NCBI GenBank assembly: GCA_029532415.1
Contig: JAQOTA010000052.1
Span: 1 to 64,000 of the forward strand
Direction of reading: 5' to 3'
Source of the DNA: Marasmius tenuissimus
Taxonomy: Eukaryota > Basidiomycota > Agaricomycetes > Agaricales > Marasmiaceae
Length of the DNA stretch: 64,000 nt
The number at the start of each line of letters is the position of its first letter. Position 1 is the stretch's first letter. The notes under the pieces were generated by a model that saw nothing but the letters and a program-made list of their open reading frames with translations, was not told where the DNA came from and did not search any database. The position numbers were made by a program, and so were the translations under genes. Below, one piece after another: positions 37,532 to 50,668 of the stretch.

Positions 37532-40500
37532 TTACGACTCATGTTCATTGTCTGAGGCATCTGAAGCCCATGAAAGATCACCCGGATCCCCTGGACAGTT
37601 TCGTGCCCACTGCTTCCAAGGCAAAGCACGAATCTGTGCTTTCAAGGCTTTGCCTTCTTCAGCAAAGGTGTCTGGGAAGGTCTGACAAAGAGAAAAACCA
37701 TCAATTGCAGTACAATACAGGGATGAGGGGGAATCAGAACCTAGAAAGATCATGCTCACCTCAATCCACCCAAGCATGTTCTTCCTTCCTACCTTTCCAT
37801 TCTTAGAATTGATCTGCATCACCAAACAACCTTTCGCGAGCCCAAAAAACGTCTGGCAGAGCAAAAGCAGTTCCTGATCAAGACAACAGTGTTTGAGTAG
37901 TGATAAGAGCACCATGTTCCGAAAGCAGTTCTCCAAAACATCAATGGTGTCTTTGTCTTCCGCACCACTCTGGGCAAGCTCCTCAAATAGGGAGACATAA
38001 GCGTCGACAAGCTGCCCAAAAGCTTCCCGGTACGCAAGGTGCTCTGGATCGCTCAACTCGCTCCCTCCAGAGAGATCACAGTGGCAGTCTGTGAGGCGCA
38101 CATCGTCAACATCACTGGGTGTTGATTCGATCCGGTTGATTATAAATGGACCTCCGGTCACACGACGAACAAGCTGATACACGACGCCCTTTCGTGGAAG
38201 AACACCCGGGGAGCATACAAGATGGAAACACCCGGGGTGGTTCTGGAATTTGTGGACGAGACCCTCCACAAGGTCAAGACACTCCTCTTCTTTGACTATC
38301 TTACAGTTGTGAGCTTTGACCTCACATTGGCCATTGTCGTGAGGTGAATAGCTGTTGACCTTGAGATGTACATTTTTGCCGACCTTTGAGCAGTTTGTGG
38401 CTGCTTCCCTGTTGTCCGTATTTTCACAGATTTCCGGGCCATCCTGGTGGTAGACACATAAGCACAAAGTGCAAGGGGTAGAATATGGCCGGCCCAACTC
38501 ACATGACTCCTCACCCATGGTACCAATCCCTTGAATGCACCACTCCAATTGATGGAAAGAAACGGATGTTTGAAGCCATGAATGATCAGATACGCGAAGG
38601 CAAGGTCGACGTTCCACAGATCATCCAATAGATCCCAAGATGGTTTAGGAATCGAAGTGCAGAACTCGATCCATCCTGCGAAGAAGGCCTTGGTTCCATC
38701 GGAATAGAGTTGACTGCCGCTATCAATGCAAGCAAAAGGAGGTTCAGTACTTGCGAGAGAATGGAATAGAGAATAAAAGCCTCACCTGTACGTTCGCACT
38801 TTGCTGGTCGTCAGGTTCTGGAGCCACTGTCGCGCGAGAACATACTTCTGAGAGTCGATGTCGATGTGGAAATTGCGCGACCTATTTTGGTCAACCAGAT
38901 AGTCCCTGAACGATGTGTGGTGCACGGTAATCGCATCGTTCCGACCACGGACGTTCAACACCGAGTGCATGCCCCGTAATCCCAATGCCACTTGTCCCGG
39001 GCGTAGACCCAGCAACAACTCAATATTGGCCGGGGTCAGGGACAGATATGTCTCTCCCGAAAGAACAACGATGGCCGCAAGGATAGGGTGGGTTTCGTCA
39101 GGGTCGGGATTGGCTGTGAGGATGATGTTGTACAACGTGTCGAGTGCTTCGTAGGGTGATGTTCCTGATTGACTATTTGGTGCTCTTTTGAGAACGAGGG
39201 GAAGCTGATCCATCGGATGTTTATTGGCGTGTGCTATGAACCTAGAAACAGTTGCCGCATAGACGAATTGGCTGCACGATTTGTCGACTAGAGTTTCGAG
39301 GACTTCCTCCGTAGGCCAGGGATCTGGGAACTGGACTTGTTTGTACTTGGGGTTGCTGACAATCTCTTGGAATTGGTGGCGGTAGTACCTCATGATGTCT
39401 TCGGCGGGTCTGAAGTCATCATTCAATAAGATGCACTTCGAGAGTTTGGAGAGACAATTGTTGGCGAAGGCTTCCTGGAGCCATGCTTCTGGACGACTGC
39501 AGATCAGGAAGCGCAATGGAAGATGAGATGAGCTGTGAAATGCGGATTGGATCATGGAGAGAACACGTTGCTGAGTTGGCTCGTCGCCGCATTCGTCCAG
39601 GCCATCTATGATGACCAAGTTGGGGGCCTCCGTTGCCGCGAGCGAATGCTCCCCCACGGGTTTCCGTGTGCACCCTGGCTTTTTCTGGTGCGAGGATGTT
39701 CTGAGAGTTTTCTGAGGTAGAGGAGGTGTCTGGCTGCCAAGCGGCTTCATCTGGCGTTGTGGTAAAGTTTGACGAAGGGGCGGTTTCTGGGGTGGAAGCG
39801 TTTGGCTTCCGCGCGACTCTGTTTGGCGTGGAGGTGGAGCCTGGCGTGGAGATGGACTTTGGCGAGGGGATGGTTTCTGGGGTAAAGAAAGCGTCTGGCT
39901 TCCGTGCGGCTTTGTTTGGCGTAGAGATGGAGGTTTTGGGGGTGGAGGTGGAGGTGGAGTTTGGCGAGGGGGCGGCTTCTGGGGTGGAGAAAGCGTCTGG
40001 CTTCCACGCGGCTTTGTTTGGCGTAGAAATGGAGGTTTTGGGGGTGGCGGTGGGGGTGGAGTTTGGCGTAGAGATGGGGACAGTTTTTGCGGTGGAGGAA
40101 GCATCTGGCTGCCATACGGCTTTGTTTGGCATAGAAATGAAGGTTTTGGGGGTGGAGGTGGAGGTGGGGTTTGACGTGGAGGTGGGGTTTGGCGTAGAGA
40201 TGGAGTTTGGCGAGGGGACAGTTTTTGGGGTGGAGGAAGCGTCTGGCGTTCGTACGGCTTCATGATAAGTTCCCGGAATTGGTCCTCCATTTGAGCTTCT
40301 AGTATCTTCGGGTTGCCCAAAATCCTCTGGTCAATCAAAACTCGGCAAGGCGGGTTCGTTACGCCAAGACCATGTGCAATGGTGAGCACGAGTGCCGAAG
40401 GGTTGTTTCGTCTTGGGTCGGATCGGAAAAAGAAGAATGAGGTGACCAGACGACCTTTTCGTTCGCATTCTTTGGCAATGGTTATCGCGATGGCAGTTTT

Positions 40501-40861
40501 CCCGACACCTGCGGTTCCCGCGAGCCAACAGATAGGAAACTCCCTCTCGTTGGACAAGATCCACTCCCAGATAATCCTAAGGACTTCCTCACGGGTTCCA
40601 GGAAGACATTCCCCCCGATCATACTGTTGCTCTGCGTCATGTGAAGCCCCGACTCCCGTAATAGCGTCCCAAAGAGCTTTGAGTGCTGTAGAGATAGGCT
40701 CGAGGTCATTCCCACGTTCGACGGGAACAAGTAACCAGCGACTTACGGTTGGAGGCAGCAGTGTTGAAGCTGTTCACAAAGCTGATGTTTTGGGTGCCGG
40801 CAGCGTTGTAGTTGTTCTGTAGGCCCGAGCCAGTTTGGTGATTTTGTATGCCTGTATTCAT
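37532..40861 (-). CDS. NACHT-domain NTPase N3 (NLR-like), five exons, 1021 residues
   Basis: Exons in coding order are 40861-40747, 40685-38786, 38719-38503, 38443-37760 and 37681-37532; the phases are consistent throughout. The N terminus is MNTGIQNHQTGSGLQNNYN. Walker A is GTAGVGKTA and Walker B is VIIDGLDECGDE, here about 298 residues apart, the longest interval in the set because of the expanded proline-rich repeat. N3 is the most diverged member in the region after Walker B. The C terminus ends ...ASDNEHES at a TAA. The last intron (37759-37682) is a multiple of three without a stop, so retention would add residues instead of truncating. Unlike the others, N3 has no full RPB2 copy next to it: the place upstream is occupied by decayed sequence and remnant r3. 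Confidence 0.85.
39700..40260 (-). repeat. proline-rich coding minisatellite in N3
   Basis: The longest version of the NACHT linker repeat, with three stretches of seven consecutive prolines alternating with FLRQTKP..GSQTL segments. Confidence 0.85.
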
Positions 40862-43439
40862 GACGACGGCGTTGAAGATGCCAAACAGGCAGGTCCTTGG
40901 GGGATGTTTGGCTATGAAGGCTCTCTGAGCTCGGCGGATGGAAGGACGATGTTGATGGAAGACAGAGAGTGGTGGAAGGAAGAGGGGAAGTTGGTGAAGG
41001 CGGGGAGGAAGGTGGAAGGACGACTTTATCTAGGTGGCTGGCAAACACGTTGCGGCGGCGTGGATGTGGTGAGGAAGCCTGCGAGGAGGGATCAAGTCAC
41101 TTGTCGTGCTGGTCAAGAATCGCCCATGTAGTCATCGATGGGATTGAATGTAGGAGCGGAGATGGTGTCGTCGACGAGAATCCAGATATCCAACTACCGT
41201 AGAACAGCCAACGAGAGCGGCGAGAGATGGGAGGTTGTGCTATAATTACCAATATTCAGGATGTCCAGACTCGATCGATAACAGTCTCATTCCCACTCAC
41301 ATGGTCTCCACCGCCTCTCATCCGCCCGCTCAAACTACACGTCGATGTCAGCTGGTCTTCACTTCGGCGGAGGAGAGGCTGAAATGTAGATCGTGTTTGT
41401 TGATGGCGGTCCGAGTTCGAGGTTGCCTGAGCGCTTGTTAGATTCGCCGCGAGTCTTTCTCTGACACCCACACTTAACCGCGTCCGTTGAAACGTGGTCC
41501 AACCACTCAACCTCATTCCTCTATCGTCATTCTGTCATTGAGGTGACGGTGCGTCGAGGCCGTAGGCGGACATCTCGAGAAAGAGATCGACGAGAACACA
41601 ACAATCAACGTCGCCAGTCCAGCTTTGACGCCTCCGAGCCAGACCCCTTGAATGAAAGCCATGGGTATCCTCAAGACCATCGGCCCCACGGATTGGTCTG
41701 GATGCGACTTTTGAGGCATGTGGGATATTCCTTTACCTGTCTTCCGTCGGTCTGCGCTCATTACCCTCCCACTACTTCAAGGTCTGTCTCATACGATCTG
41801 CTCTACGTTTGTCAAATAACCTGTCATTTTGAACAAGTGAAGCACCCGAACAGTCTCGTCCTCCGATAACACTTATGTGCTTGCCGAAAAGGAGATACAG
41901 GAAGAGGGATAGGCCAAAGGGATGTCAGAAAGGGCCAGACGACGAGAGCATTAAGCAAGATTCGAGGATTTATCAAACCGTTGGCGCTGTGGAGAACAGG
42001 TACGGACAACAAGTCAGTGAGCGTAACCAGTACATGGTTACCTCTTCACTTTCGTATCTCTCGCTGAAACTCTGGCAGTTATATGGTCCCGGATTGGCTC
42101 TGCTTCGAACGACAACATACAACATTGCTTACGGGCCTATCAACGCATCAACCAGTGCTCCTCATTCCCGCCTTTCAATTCACCAGATTCGTTGCACCAG
42201 GCTGCGTGCCCATCCATCTCTGTATCGAGCCGTCCCCTACACCATCACCAGCATTCCGCATTGCACGCGCCAGGCGTTGTTGGACACCATTAAAGGGTAC
42301 AATTGCTCCGTCACCAGCTGACACGCCAATAGGACGATGTATCGAGGAGTTCGGTGTAGCTCGAGCGCGAAGCCATAAAGGCAATAGAGCTAGTCGGATA
42401 AGAAACTGGAGAGGTTACCGTCGGCGACGAAGATCAGGCAATAAAGAGGGATTAACGACTCGGATTCCAGTCCTCTGAGGGCTAGGCCGTCCCTTCCGCG
42501 TTGAACCGTCTCATCCAATTCCTGAAGAGGACACGACTCGCCTCAATCCGGCGTCGAGCTCCTCGCCGGCATCCAGGACGACTACGATTTAGCTTCGCCA
42601 CAAACGGATCGGATCGAAGTCTGTGGACCATCTCCTCGCCTTCAGTCTCCTTCCAACTGCAGTGGTTGAATCGGAGCTGCCTTCCACCTCTCTTGCATCC
42701 TTGGAAACCTGGCGAAGCGAAAGGCTCGTTAGGTGTGCGGGGCATAACATTGAACAGGGTACTCTCGGACACGACCGAGAGAATCATTCTCACTACTCTT
42801 GACAGTGACGACCTAGGGGAAACAAGAAAGACAAGAACGGGTTGTATATGCCTCGACAGGGTATATATAGGCGGTGGGGCTGAATCTACTCGAAACTAGA
42901 GGGCCTGAAAGCACAACAGGACTCTGTAGGAGGGCCAAGCAAGGGTCCGCTGTCTTGCGAAGAACATGCTTCACTCGTACATCAAATCGGTGTCCCTGGA
43001 ATCTCCCTTTGTGTCTACCATACTCACTATTGCACGACCCCAACCTTCTGAGACTCACCTACCTCACAGTCTTGGATATGTAAACTCTATTGTTATGGAC
43101 CCTTATGCTCGAGCCTTTATGGAAAGAGTTTGCTCGTGGTTCTTACTGTGTACATGTCCATCTATGTAGGTAATATGCGGAATGAACTTGTTAGCCAGAC
43201 GTATTTGCTTCTCAGCCCTTTGCCTTCCGCGACTCCTCTTTTGTTACCTAGCAAGGGGCAGTTAATCAGAAGTTATCTCCTCGATGGGGTGACGTCCATT
43301 GCAAATCTCGGGGGCCGCTGGTCTCCCAGCGTCCGCTGAACACAAGTAAGCATCGAGCAAGGTTGTTGGTTTCTGAACACTCACCTCCGCCACTTCAGTG
43401 GCTCTGACTATCTACATGTTGACTGCGAGCGAGTCTTCC
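40862..43439. repeat. decayed unit without RPB2 (left part)
   Basis: Up to about 41500 this resembles the NACHT 5' spacer. From 41500 it matches U1/U2 (12.9-14.9 and 30.6-32.4 kb) at lower identity. No intact gene is seen. Confidence 0.5.
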
Positions 43440-44230
43440 GTGACTCGAACCGCACTACCTTCTGAACGGACGCTTCTGACAAGACCTCCATTGTAAAATT
43501 TAAGCAGCCACGACAATTTCGTTCTTTCTCCCCATTTCCAAGCTTGTGCTATCTCGAGTTTCCACCGTCCCTCCCTTTTTTTTCAGAAATGATACCCAGT
43601 GTGCACGCTGCCGAACCAGTCGCCGGATCCTGAAACTTCGCCCATCCGAACATAAGCATACGTGCTCCAACCCTTGCGGTGAGTCTGTCTGTACTACTGT
43701 CATTCAGCACGGTGAACGCGTAGAAAAAAACAGACGTCGTATCATCCTGGCTGCCTAATTATGCACCGAGGATGGGCGGAGGGAATCACGATCTTCTCCG
43801 GGGAGGTGTTCATGCGCGATTCAACGCGTCTACGGAATTGACCACGACAGAGAAGAAGATCTCATTCCTTCCGATGGAAGCGATCATGAGAGTGACCTGA
43901 CTATCCTTGAAATCGTCTACGAGGGTCAGACGCGTTTGGTAGGAGACGCTTTTGTCGAGGAAGGTAGAATGGACTTTGAGGTGGACGGGGACCTTCAAGT
44001 GAACCAATCCTGCTCCTTTGAAACGCGCCACGGTAGCGTGATGCCGCTATTATGGTGGTTATTGAGATGGAAACCAGTCCCAGCGGTGGGGTGCCCACAA
44101 ACAGTAGCAGCAGCGTCGAGAATGATTTTCGGCCTTCTGGATTTCCCACATATGGTAGCTCCGTATATGAGCCATTTGAATCTTCCAGCTTCTTCGAACT
44201 GTTTGGAAGTGTAGGCCAGAACATGTACAT
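43440..44230 (-). pseudogene. PhzF-family pseudogene (largest relic)
   Basis: Minus-strand relic of most of a PhzF-like gene. In order it shows GHPTAGTGFHL (about 44090-44050), then VHLKVPVHLKVH, SYQTRL and VDDFKDSQVT, NSVDALNR, and at the 3' end TSLEMGRKNEIVVAA. Stops and frameshifts separate the pieces. It matches the intact gene at 59367-60311 but in the opposite orientation. Confidence 0.85.
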
Positions 44231-45724
44231 GCATGTAATGGCATCGTAAGGATTGGCGCGGACGATCGATTATGGTGAGGTATGGTGATCCATTTGGGAG
44301 TATGTCCTGACGGCGATGCTCGAGACGCGGCTGCTCTCCTCTCCTTCCTATAGGAAATGATAGGGAGCCGTATTGGGTTGGGAGGAAAAGGGAGAGGGTG
44401 GAAGGTGGAAGAGGGGAATTGATAGATGGTGGTGCCCAAGTCCGATGAACGCGTTGTGACGGCGGCGGGCGTGGATATGGCGGGTGCAGATAATGAGGAG
44501 TAAAACAACCAGTCGGGCTGGTCAAGAACCCCACACACGGCCATTCCGAGGATTCACTGAAGGAGCGGAAGTGGTGTTGTCGACGAGGATCCAGATATCC
44601 AACTTTCATATACCAGTCTCAAGTAGGCGGCGGGGGATGGGGGAAGGGCGTCGACCTAATTTTGCTGTGGATTGTTGCTATCAGGGTGTCGGTATTCAAT
44701 CGAAGTAGTGTTTTGGTTTTCACTCACACCGTCCCCCAACTCATCCTCGGCCTCCTCATCCCTCCGCTCCAAAACGCACGTCGATGCCAGTCTTCAACGA
44801 TTGATCGGTTCGGAGAAACATGGTCCTGGCCATGGGACAAGAGAAGGAATTTGAATCGGCTTTGGTCGTTGTGTTTGTTGATGATGGTTCGGATTCGACG
44901 TTGTGTGGGCGCTTGTTGGACGTGAGTCTACGAGTCTTTCTCCGACAGTGACACCAGCGTTTTTCGACAATCGCTGCAACCATTTTCAGTGGACCAATCA
45001 ATTCCATGACTCTCAAAAAAACTTCATCGACGGTTTTATGCCCTGAGCTGGATGTGAGAAATGCGCGAACGATCCAGGCTGAAGAATTATGGGCCTCAAT
45101 CACGACAGAGGCAAGTGATTGCTTGAAGCCTTGAGCTACTACGACTTGAATCAACTGAACAGTCTTACTGATAGGCGTACCGCTCGACAGTATCTCTTGA
45201 CGCCAGACCATCCACCGGCGATTTCACAGGAATTGGCACAGCGTTGGGGAACATTGAAAAAGAAGGATAAACACCCGGCCAACCGAAAGTATCGAGAACA
45301 CCACGATAGAGATTGACAATCCAGCGGAGAGCGAGTCTGACGGTCTTCAAGCGAGACCTCTCGAATGAGCGCCCCGGGCATTTTCAAGACTGTCGGCCTT
45401 GCAGGTTCAGATACAGTTTCCAAGGTATGTCGTATGTCCTTTCGTCTTTCGCTAGCCTGCACTTTCAGCCTTCCACTAAGTACCTTGAACTCCGTCCGTG
45501 CGATTTACCTGCAATTGCTAGTATACTTGTGTGCCCGAGCAGTCATTCGGAATCATTGTCGGGCCAACTCGTCGGGCACGGAAGTACCGTGTCGTATTCT
45601 CCCATTCCCATTCGGGACCACTTAGAGCTCCATAGAGGTTTGCATTGGCTTGTTCGGTCTATCGCCTTCCTTATCCTACTTACTTACCTGATACCCAACA
45701 ATGTAGATTCGTATTCAGAAGATC
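44231..45724. other. decayed unit (right part), spacer-like
   Basis: Resembles the spacers upstream of the other NACHT genes and contains a copy of the recurring plus-strand motif (about 45280-45425) and its following segment (about 45530-45630). No complete gene is recognised. Confidence 0.45.
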
Positions 45725-46325
45725 TCCGATCCCGTATCCGTCCTGACGTGCCGCAATGTTCATTCTATGCTTCATAATCCCTACAAGCCGGTTTTATGAG
45801 AAATTTACAGGAAGCAATGGTTGAATAAACGTTGCAGCGTAAGGAGTGTAAGTTATAATCGCAGGCACAACATTCGAACTCTTGTTTTTTCTACACGTTG
45901 AGTCAGCAAAGGATCAAAGTAATAGTGAGAGTTACGAACCAGGTTCACGATCGCAGTCAACCCGCATCTCGAATAAGAGACCGTCGACGCCCCAGGAAGA
46001 AGAACAGCGATCACTCAAGCTTCATATGGAGTGTGGCCCCCTACAATAGCTTCTCAGACTCTGCCAACTGCTGATCATAGACCATTCTTCTCGATACCCA
46101 TATGATTTGGGTGATATATACTTCGGAAAAGACGGAGTCCGTGGATGGAGCGTTGGTTCATGAGTCTTCCTGATTCTAATCGGCGAATCGCCGCGACAGA
46201 GACTGCCACGACCGGCGGATAAGCCTCGCAATTTGAGGTATATGATACTCCATAGAGCGTGTTGTTCTGGGGGGTTTCTGAGGGCGATAGAGGATATTCG
46301 CTGTGGTGTTTATGCGAACCAGAAA
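45725..46325 (-). pseudogene. RPB2 remnant r3 with large internal deletions
   Basis: On the minus strand the region near 46340-46190 reads INTTANILYRPQKP then TTRSMEY, matching RPB2 [14 protein letters not shown] and [10 protein letters not shown]. Near 46160-46090 lies a piece matching the [12 protein letters not shown] region. From about 46000 down, the final introns and the last exon follow directly. More than 1 kb of RPB2 coding sequence is therefore deleted between these parts. Confidence 0.8.
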
Positions 46326-48420
46326 GTAGGGGGATAACCCTGGCAGATCCACAGCGACTTCAGTAGCACAATCCAGCCGAATCGTCATCCTAAACTCTCT
46401 GCCCCATCCCTTTGACCCCACAAAACGCCAACGACCGCCCTACTCAAGCATATCCAAACTCGTCGCTGCTCGAAATTCGTCCTCCATAATCATATCCAAC
46501 AGATTGGCCTACACGTAACTGCTCGTCGTTGGAGGCGTAAAGGCCCAAGAGTGGCAACGACTGGGCGCCGTCGGTGAGTTATGATTCTGAAGTGATAAAA
46601 GTATTGACCTCCCAAAGTGATGCAGGCGTCCACAACTGAAGAGGGAGAAGATGTGAGAACGAACGGATTTTGCGCCGGAGATACATCTGGATCATAGGGT
46701 TTTCTGGCGCATCGGTGGTGTCGGCATGTTTTTAAGGAACCAGAATTATTGAGCTAACGTTGAAGTCGTTTGACTCGAGTTGGAGAGATAAACAGATCGA
46801 GAGCAGAAGATATCAATCTTCTTCGCCCGGCCTTGGAGCTTCCTCCCGGTACGAAATCACAACAGACGATGACCACGTCGCCAGGTGATTTAAGCTTGCC
46901 GGACGTGACGTGAAAGTTGAGCAGCTTGTTGAACAATTCGTTCCACCCCATAAACGGTCTCGTTTACCTGTAGGTAGATCATCAATAAGCCATTGAGAGA
47001 TTATACAAAAGCCATCTGGTCACCCACCCGCAGTTGGATATACGAAAAACCCCTCTTTTCCTATCCCGCCCGCCGCAGATTCGGATCCATCCATCGGCGT
47101 AGGCAAGGCAAAGCATTGTGATACGGGCTTGCGTCTGACGTTTTTCCGTACTGTGGCGAAGATAGAGATCCTCACCAAGTGCTCGTGGGCCTGTGACGGT
47201 TCAAGAGGATAGACAGGACATCGCCAGAAAAGATGGGTGATTTTGTTGGCTGTTCTTCACAAAGTCAAGGCATATGAAGTGGAGTAGGGACTTTGGTGGT
47301 GGCAGTTTGCGTAGATCGAGAGAAAAGAGCCTTTGAGAGGACCACCGTTAGTGTGGCCACTGCGCTGAACAGATGAGGGGTATCGCCTCGAGCCCGGCGG
47401 CGGAATGAATAATAAGGCTTCCATGGAATTCTGCGGTTTCAGCCTGTAAGCGTTCCCAAATGTTCCCCGTCAGAAGATGGCTCATTCTATAGCGGCACGG
47501 CAACATTTGAGAGGGTCAAGTCCTTTCATGAGGGAAAGTGATCCTTGCTGAGGGCGCATGACGAATCTCTCCCTCCGCCTCCAAATAATCGATTCTTTTT
47601 TTCCATAGTACCTCTAACCTCCCGAGTCGCTGCTACGATGACCACCACCAAGTCCTGTTTTCTCGCATTTCCCTCGGCAATGGGGTCTGGGGAGAGCCCG
47701 ATTTTCGACTTTTTGACATCCGCCAGTCGTGCTCATGCTTGGAATTTCGCAACGAAAATGATACATTGGAGTTTAGAGACGGAGACTTGTTTCGCTGTGA
47801 AGGTTGAGTTACAAATTGTTGACGGACGGTTCTTCTGGATCTGAGAGGCGGCGGGGCCGAAGATGGAGGGGGGGGAAACGTGACGGTTCTGAAACCTCTC
47901 GAGGGTGTATTTGAGCCTAAAGAATCCAACGAGCAGTTGGGAACGAGACGAGAGGGTGGTTGATTCGCAGACTCGAGATACCTCGAGCAGTTGCTCCGCC
48001 CATAGACACCTCCAAGTTTATTTTCTGTAGAATTTCGACCAGTCAGAGAGACTTCAGCAGTTGAATATTTGACCACTGACCGGGGAAATCCAAATTTCAC
48101 CTACTTCCTATGTGGGTTTCATCGACACCCTACAGATCCAACTCGAGCATCGTCAAAGGAGGAACCGCCGTTTGAAAAAGTTTCGGATCCAACCATAGAG
48201 CAGATACAGGCGGGCCAATCTACAAACATCTCGACGAAGGAAGATTTGGAGGTGGTTAAGGGTGGTTTGAGGGTGCGGACGATGGGGAGCGGTTTAAAGT
48301 TGGGAGGGGAAGTTGATAGGAGGAGGGTAGAAGAGGATGGAAAATGACTTTCTCCTGGCGGACGGTGGGTAAACACGACTAAGAGGAGGGGAAGAAGTCC
48401 AGTCGGGGTGGTCGTTGGTC
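46326..48420. repeat. duplicated block U3, no intact gene
   Basis: Matches 15.75-17.45 kb and 33.2-35.3 kb, and like the latter keeps the segment absent from the first unit. The join to r3 lies around 46330, where the RPB2 and U sequences meet directly. Confidence 0.55.
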
Positions 48421-49327
48421 GTGGGGGTGATGGAGATTGTGTGAGCGCCTATTCAAAGACGCGAACTCTTGTCTTCTCCCCACGACGACACCCACGATCT
48501 CGACAAAGCCAGAGAGTAGGTAGGCAAAACCTCTACAACCGTTTCCAATTAGATTAGGTCGCTCACCACCTCGCCAGTCTTAGGCTCAGGAAGCAATCCA
48601 AGATTAATTGCGAGGAGTTCCAGCCCAAGAGTCTCAGGCCCGGACGGTGCAGGCAAGTCCCTGACACAATGGAAATTGGTGGTGTTAGGGCATCAGTTAC
48701 GCGTCTAAGGCGAAACACATAGTTGGTTAACTGAGAAAGAAGATGAGGTAGACTTGGAAAACCGAACGTATCGTCAACACGGCGATGAACATCGTCAAAC
48801 CAACCCGACAACCTCAGAGGGAGACCTCTTCGATCGGCACCCCATATATTGTCAAGACCATCGGATTTACGGGTTCAGATACAATTCTCAAGGTGTATCA
48901 TGTTTTCTTTTATCGGTTGCTGACCTGCACTCATTTCGCTTCCGTTAGCTCGAAGGTCCATCTCGTACGATTCGAATCACATCGATTACCCAGACTCAAA
49001 ACCATTCACTTCATCGCTCTCGTACTTCGGGGTAGGCAAAGTGAGGCACGAACATGGCGGAGCGAATGGCCGTGAATCCGACTGTTTTCAGATAACCTCC
49101 ATGCCGAGCGGTCATTCGGAATCATAACCGAGCCTGCTCACCCGCAAGGTCTGAACTATCCACGGGCGGAGGTGTCATATCCATCGGGACCACTTTTGGC
49201 CCGTTCTATTGAAGGAGAAAAGGGAGTCTAGCGCAGCTACTTTGATGTATGTCGCCTTCCATATACTACTAGTACACCTACATGACACTCAACAAAGTAT
49301 TTCGACGCGTAGAATCTACGGATATCC
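48421..49327. repeat. spacer block S3'
   Basis: Diverged sister of 19089-19936 and 35311-36204, including the motif (LENRTYRQHGDEHRQTNP) at 48751-48900. Confidence 0.5.
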
Positions 49328-49990
49328 TTAGTCCCATATCCACCATGAGGATATAGTGTGCAGAAGACCTGTATTGTCTATACTTTGCAATTCCTGAGCT
49401 GTTTTTTTAGCAACGATACACGTGGGGATCGAAGGGTGAATGGACCCACCTGGAACAGCAACTTCGCAGGGTAGGAAATGTATAGCTGCAAAACGGCGGT
49501 CTTGTTTTTGCAAGCATGACACTTAAAGCTTGAAGCTATGTTCTTTCTGCTTGTCGGGTCAGCGAAGAATCAAAGAAAGACAAGGTCCCCGGACCAAGTT
49601 TGCGATTGCGGTCAGCCCACATCTAGAGTAAACGATGTGTTAGGCAGACAATCCCAGAAAGATGAACATGAGGACCCACATATCGTACCAACGCAAACGG
49701 TACGCTTCACTAACTTCGAGCAATCGCTCCTTTGAGATTCAGAAGCCAGCGAGCGACTTGAGAAATCATGCAATCGGGTTCCATCTCCGAGTCTCCGAAT
49801 AAAGACCACCACGATGACTACGACTCCCTTCCACAGGCCGCCTGGTGAGGATCTGCACCGGATATCTCACTCGAGAGTGAATCTCGTCGTTTACCATGTA
49901 CTTCCACCGCTGGTAGTGGTCATTGTCGATCCTGGATGCAGTTGTGCCTATAAGGCTAGCTTGGGCCCAATGTGCCCATCGTGCTTACAT
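49328..49990 (-). pseudogene. RPB2 3' remnant r4
   Basis: Third 3' remnant in the same unit position as r1 and r2, minus strand. The donor of the last intron is still GT (TTCCAG followed by GTGGGT near 49462), unlike copies A and B. Confidence 0.8.
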
Positions 49991-50668
49991 GTGGCGTCCT
50001 CTCTCGTCTCACTGTTTTTTGTGGTGGAAATGCAACACAGCAGCGCTAGAGTCAATTCGAAGACGGCATCGAGGCCCTTAAAATCATGTTTGGCAGCGAC
50101 GGCATGAAAAAAAAAAACCAGAGTCGAGCCAAATTCATTTCGGTCACTGAACAATGCAGAGGAACTACTGTGAAAAAAATTGAGCAAAGGCGTGCCAAAC
50201 CATCAAAATCCGAAAATCTGGCGGCGAGGGCGTGAGCGGCCCTCTTCTTTGCCTTCGCGCAGAGTCTGAGCAAAGGAATGACCTGGAAGGCAATGAGGCA
50301 CGTCAAGCGCAGCAACTGACAAGAGGGACTGGCAGTCATGTTCGTTCACAAGAGCCTAAACATATATTCCAACGAACGCGGACTACAAGATTGTTTGTCT
50401 CCTTCTCGATTAACAACGTCCGTTGGGATTCTCCTGGTCTCCTGGACTGCCTCGGTGCCACTGAACTGACTGCAACATAGGTACACGTCAAGGCAAGTCG
50501 CACTGTTGGGCGAAGTAGCGCTGCCAGCGTCCTGAAACATGTGTCGTCGCCGATCGGCCAGTCAGCCTGCTAGTACAACAAAAGGAGGCGAATAGTTATC
50601 TATCGAGGAGAGTCAGCACTGAAACTTCTGTACACTGTCTGATCACCATACCTTTGATTGACCAGTCT
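49991..50668. other. 3' flank block F3 of NACHT N4
   Basis: Sister of F1 and F2. No gene recognised. Confidence 0.5.

Noticed and set aside
39700..40260. Regularly spaced repeats resembling a CRISPR array
   Set aside because: The repeats are in frame inside a NACHT exon, have no unique spacers, and the genome is eukaryotic.
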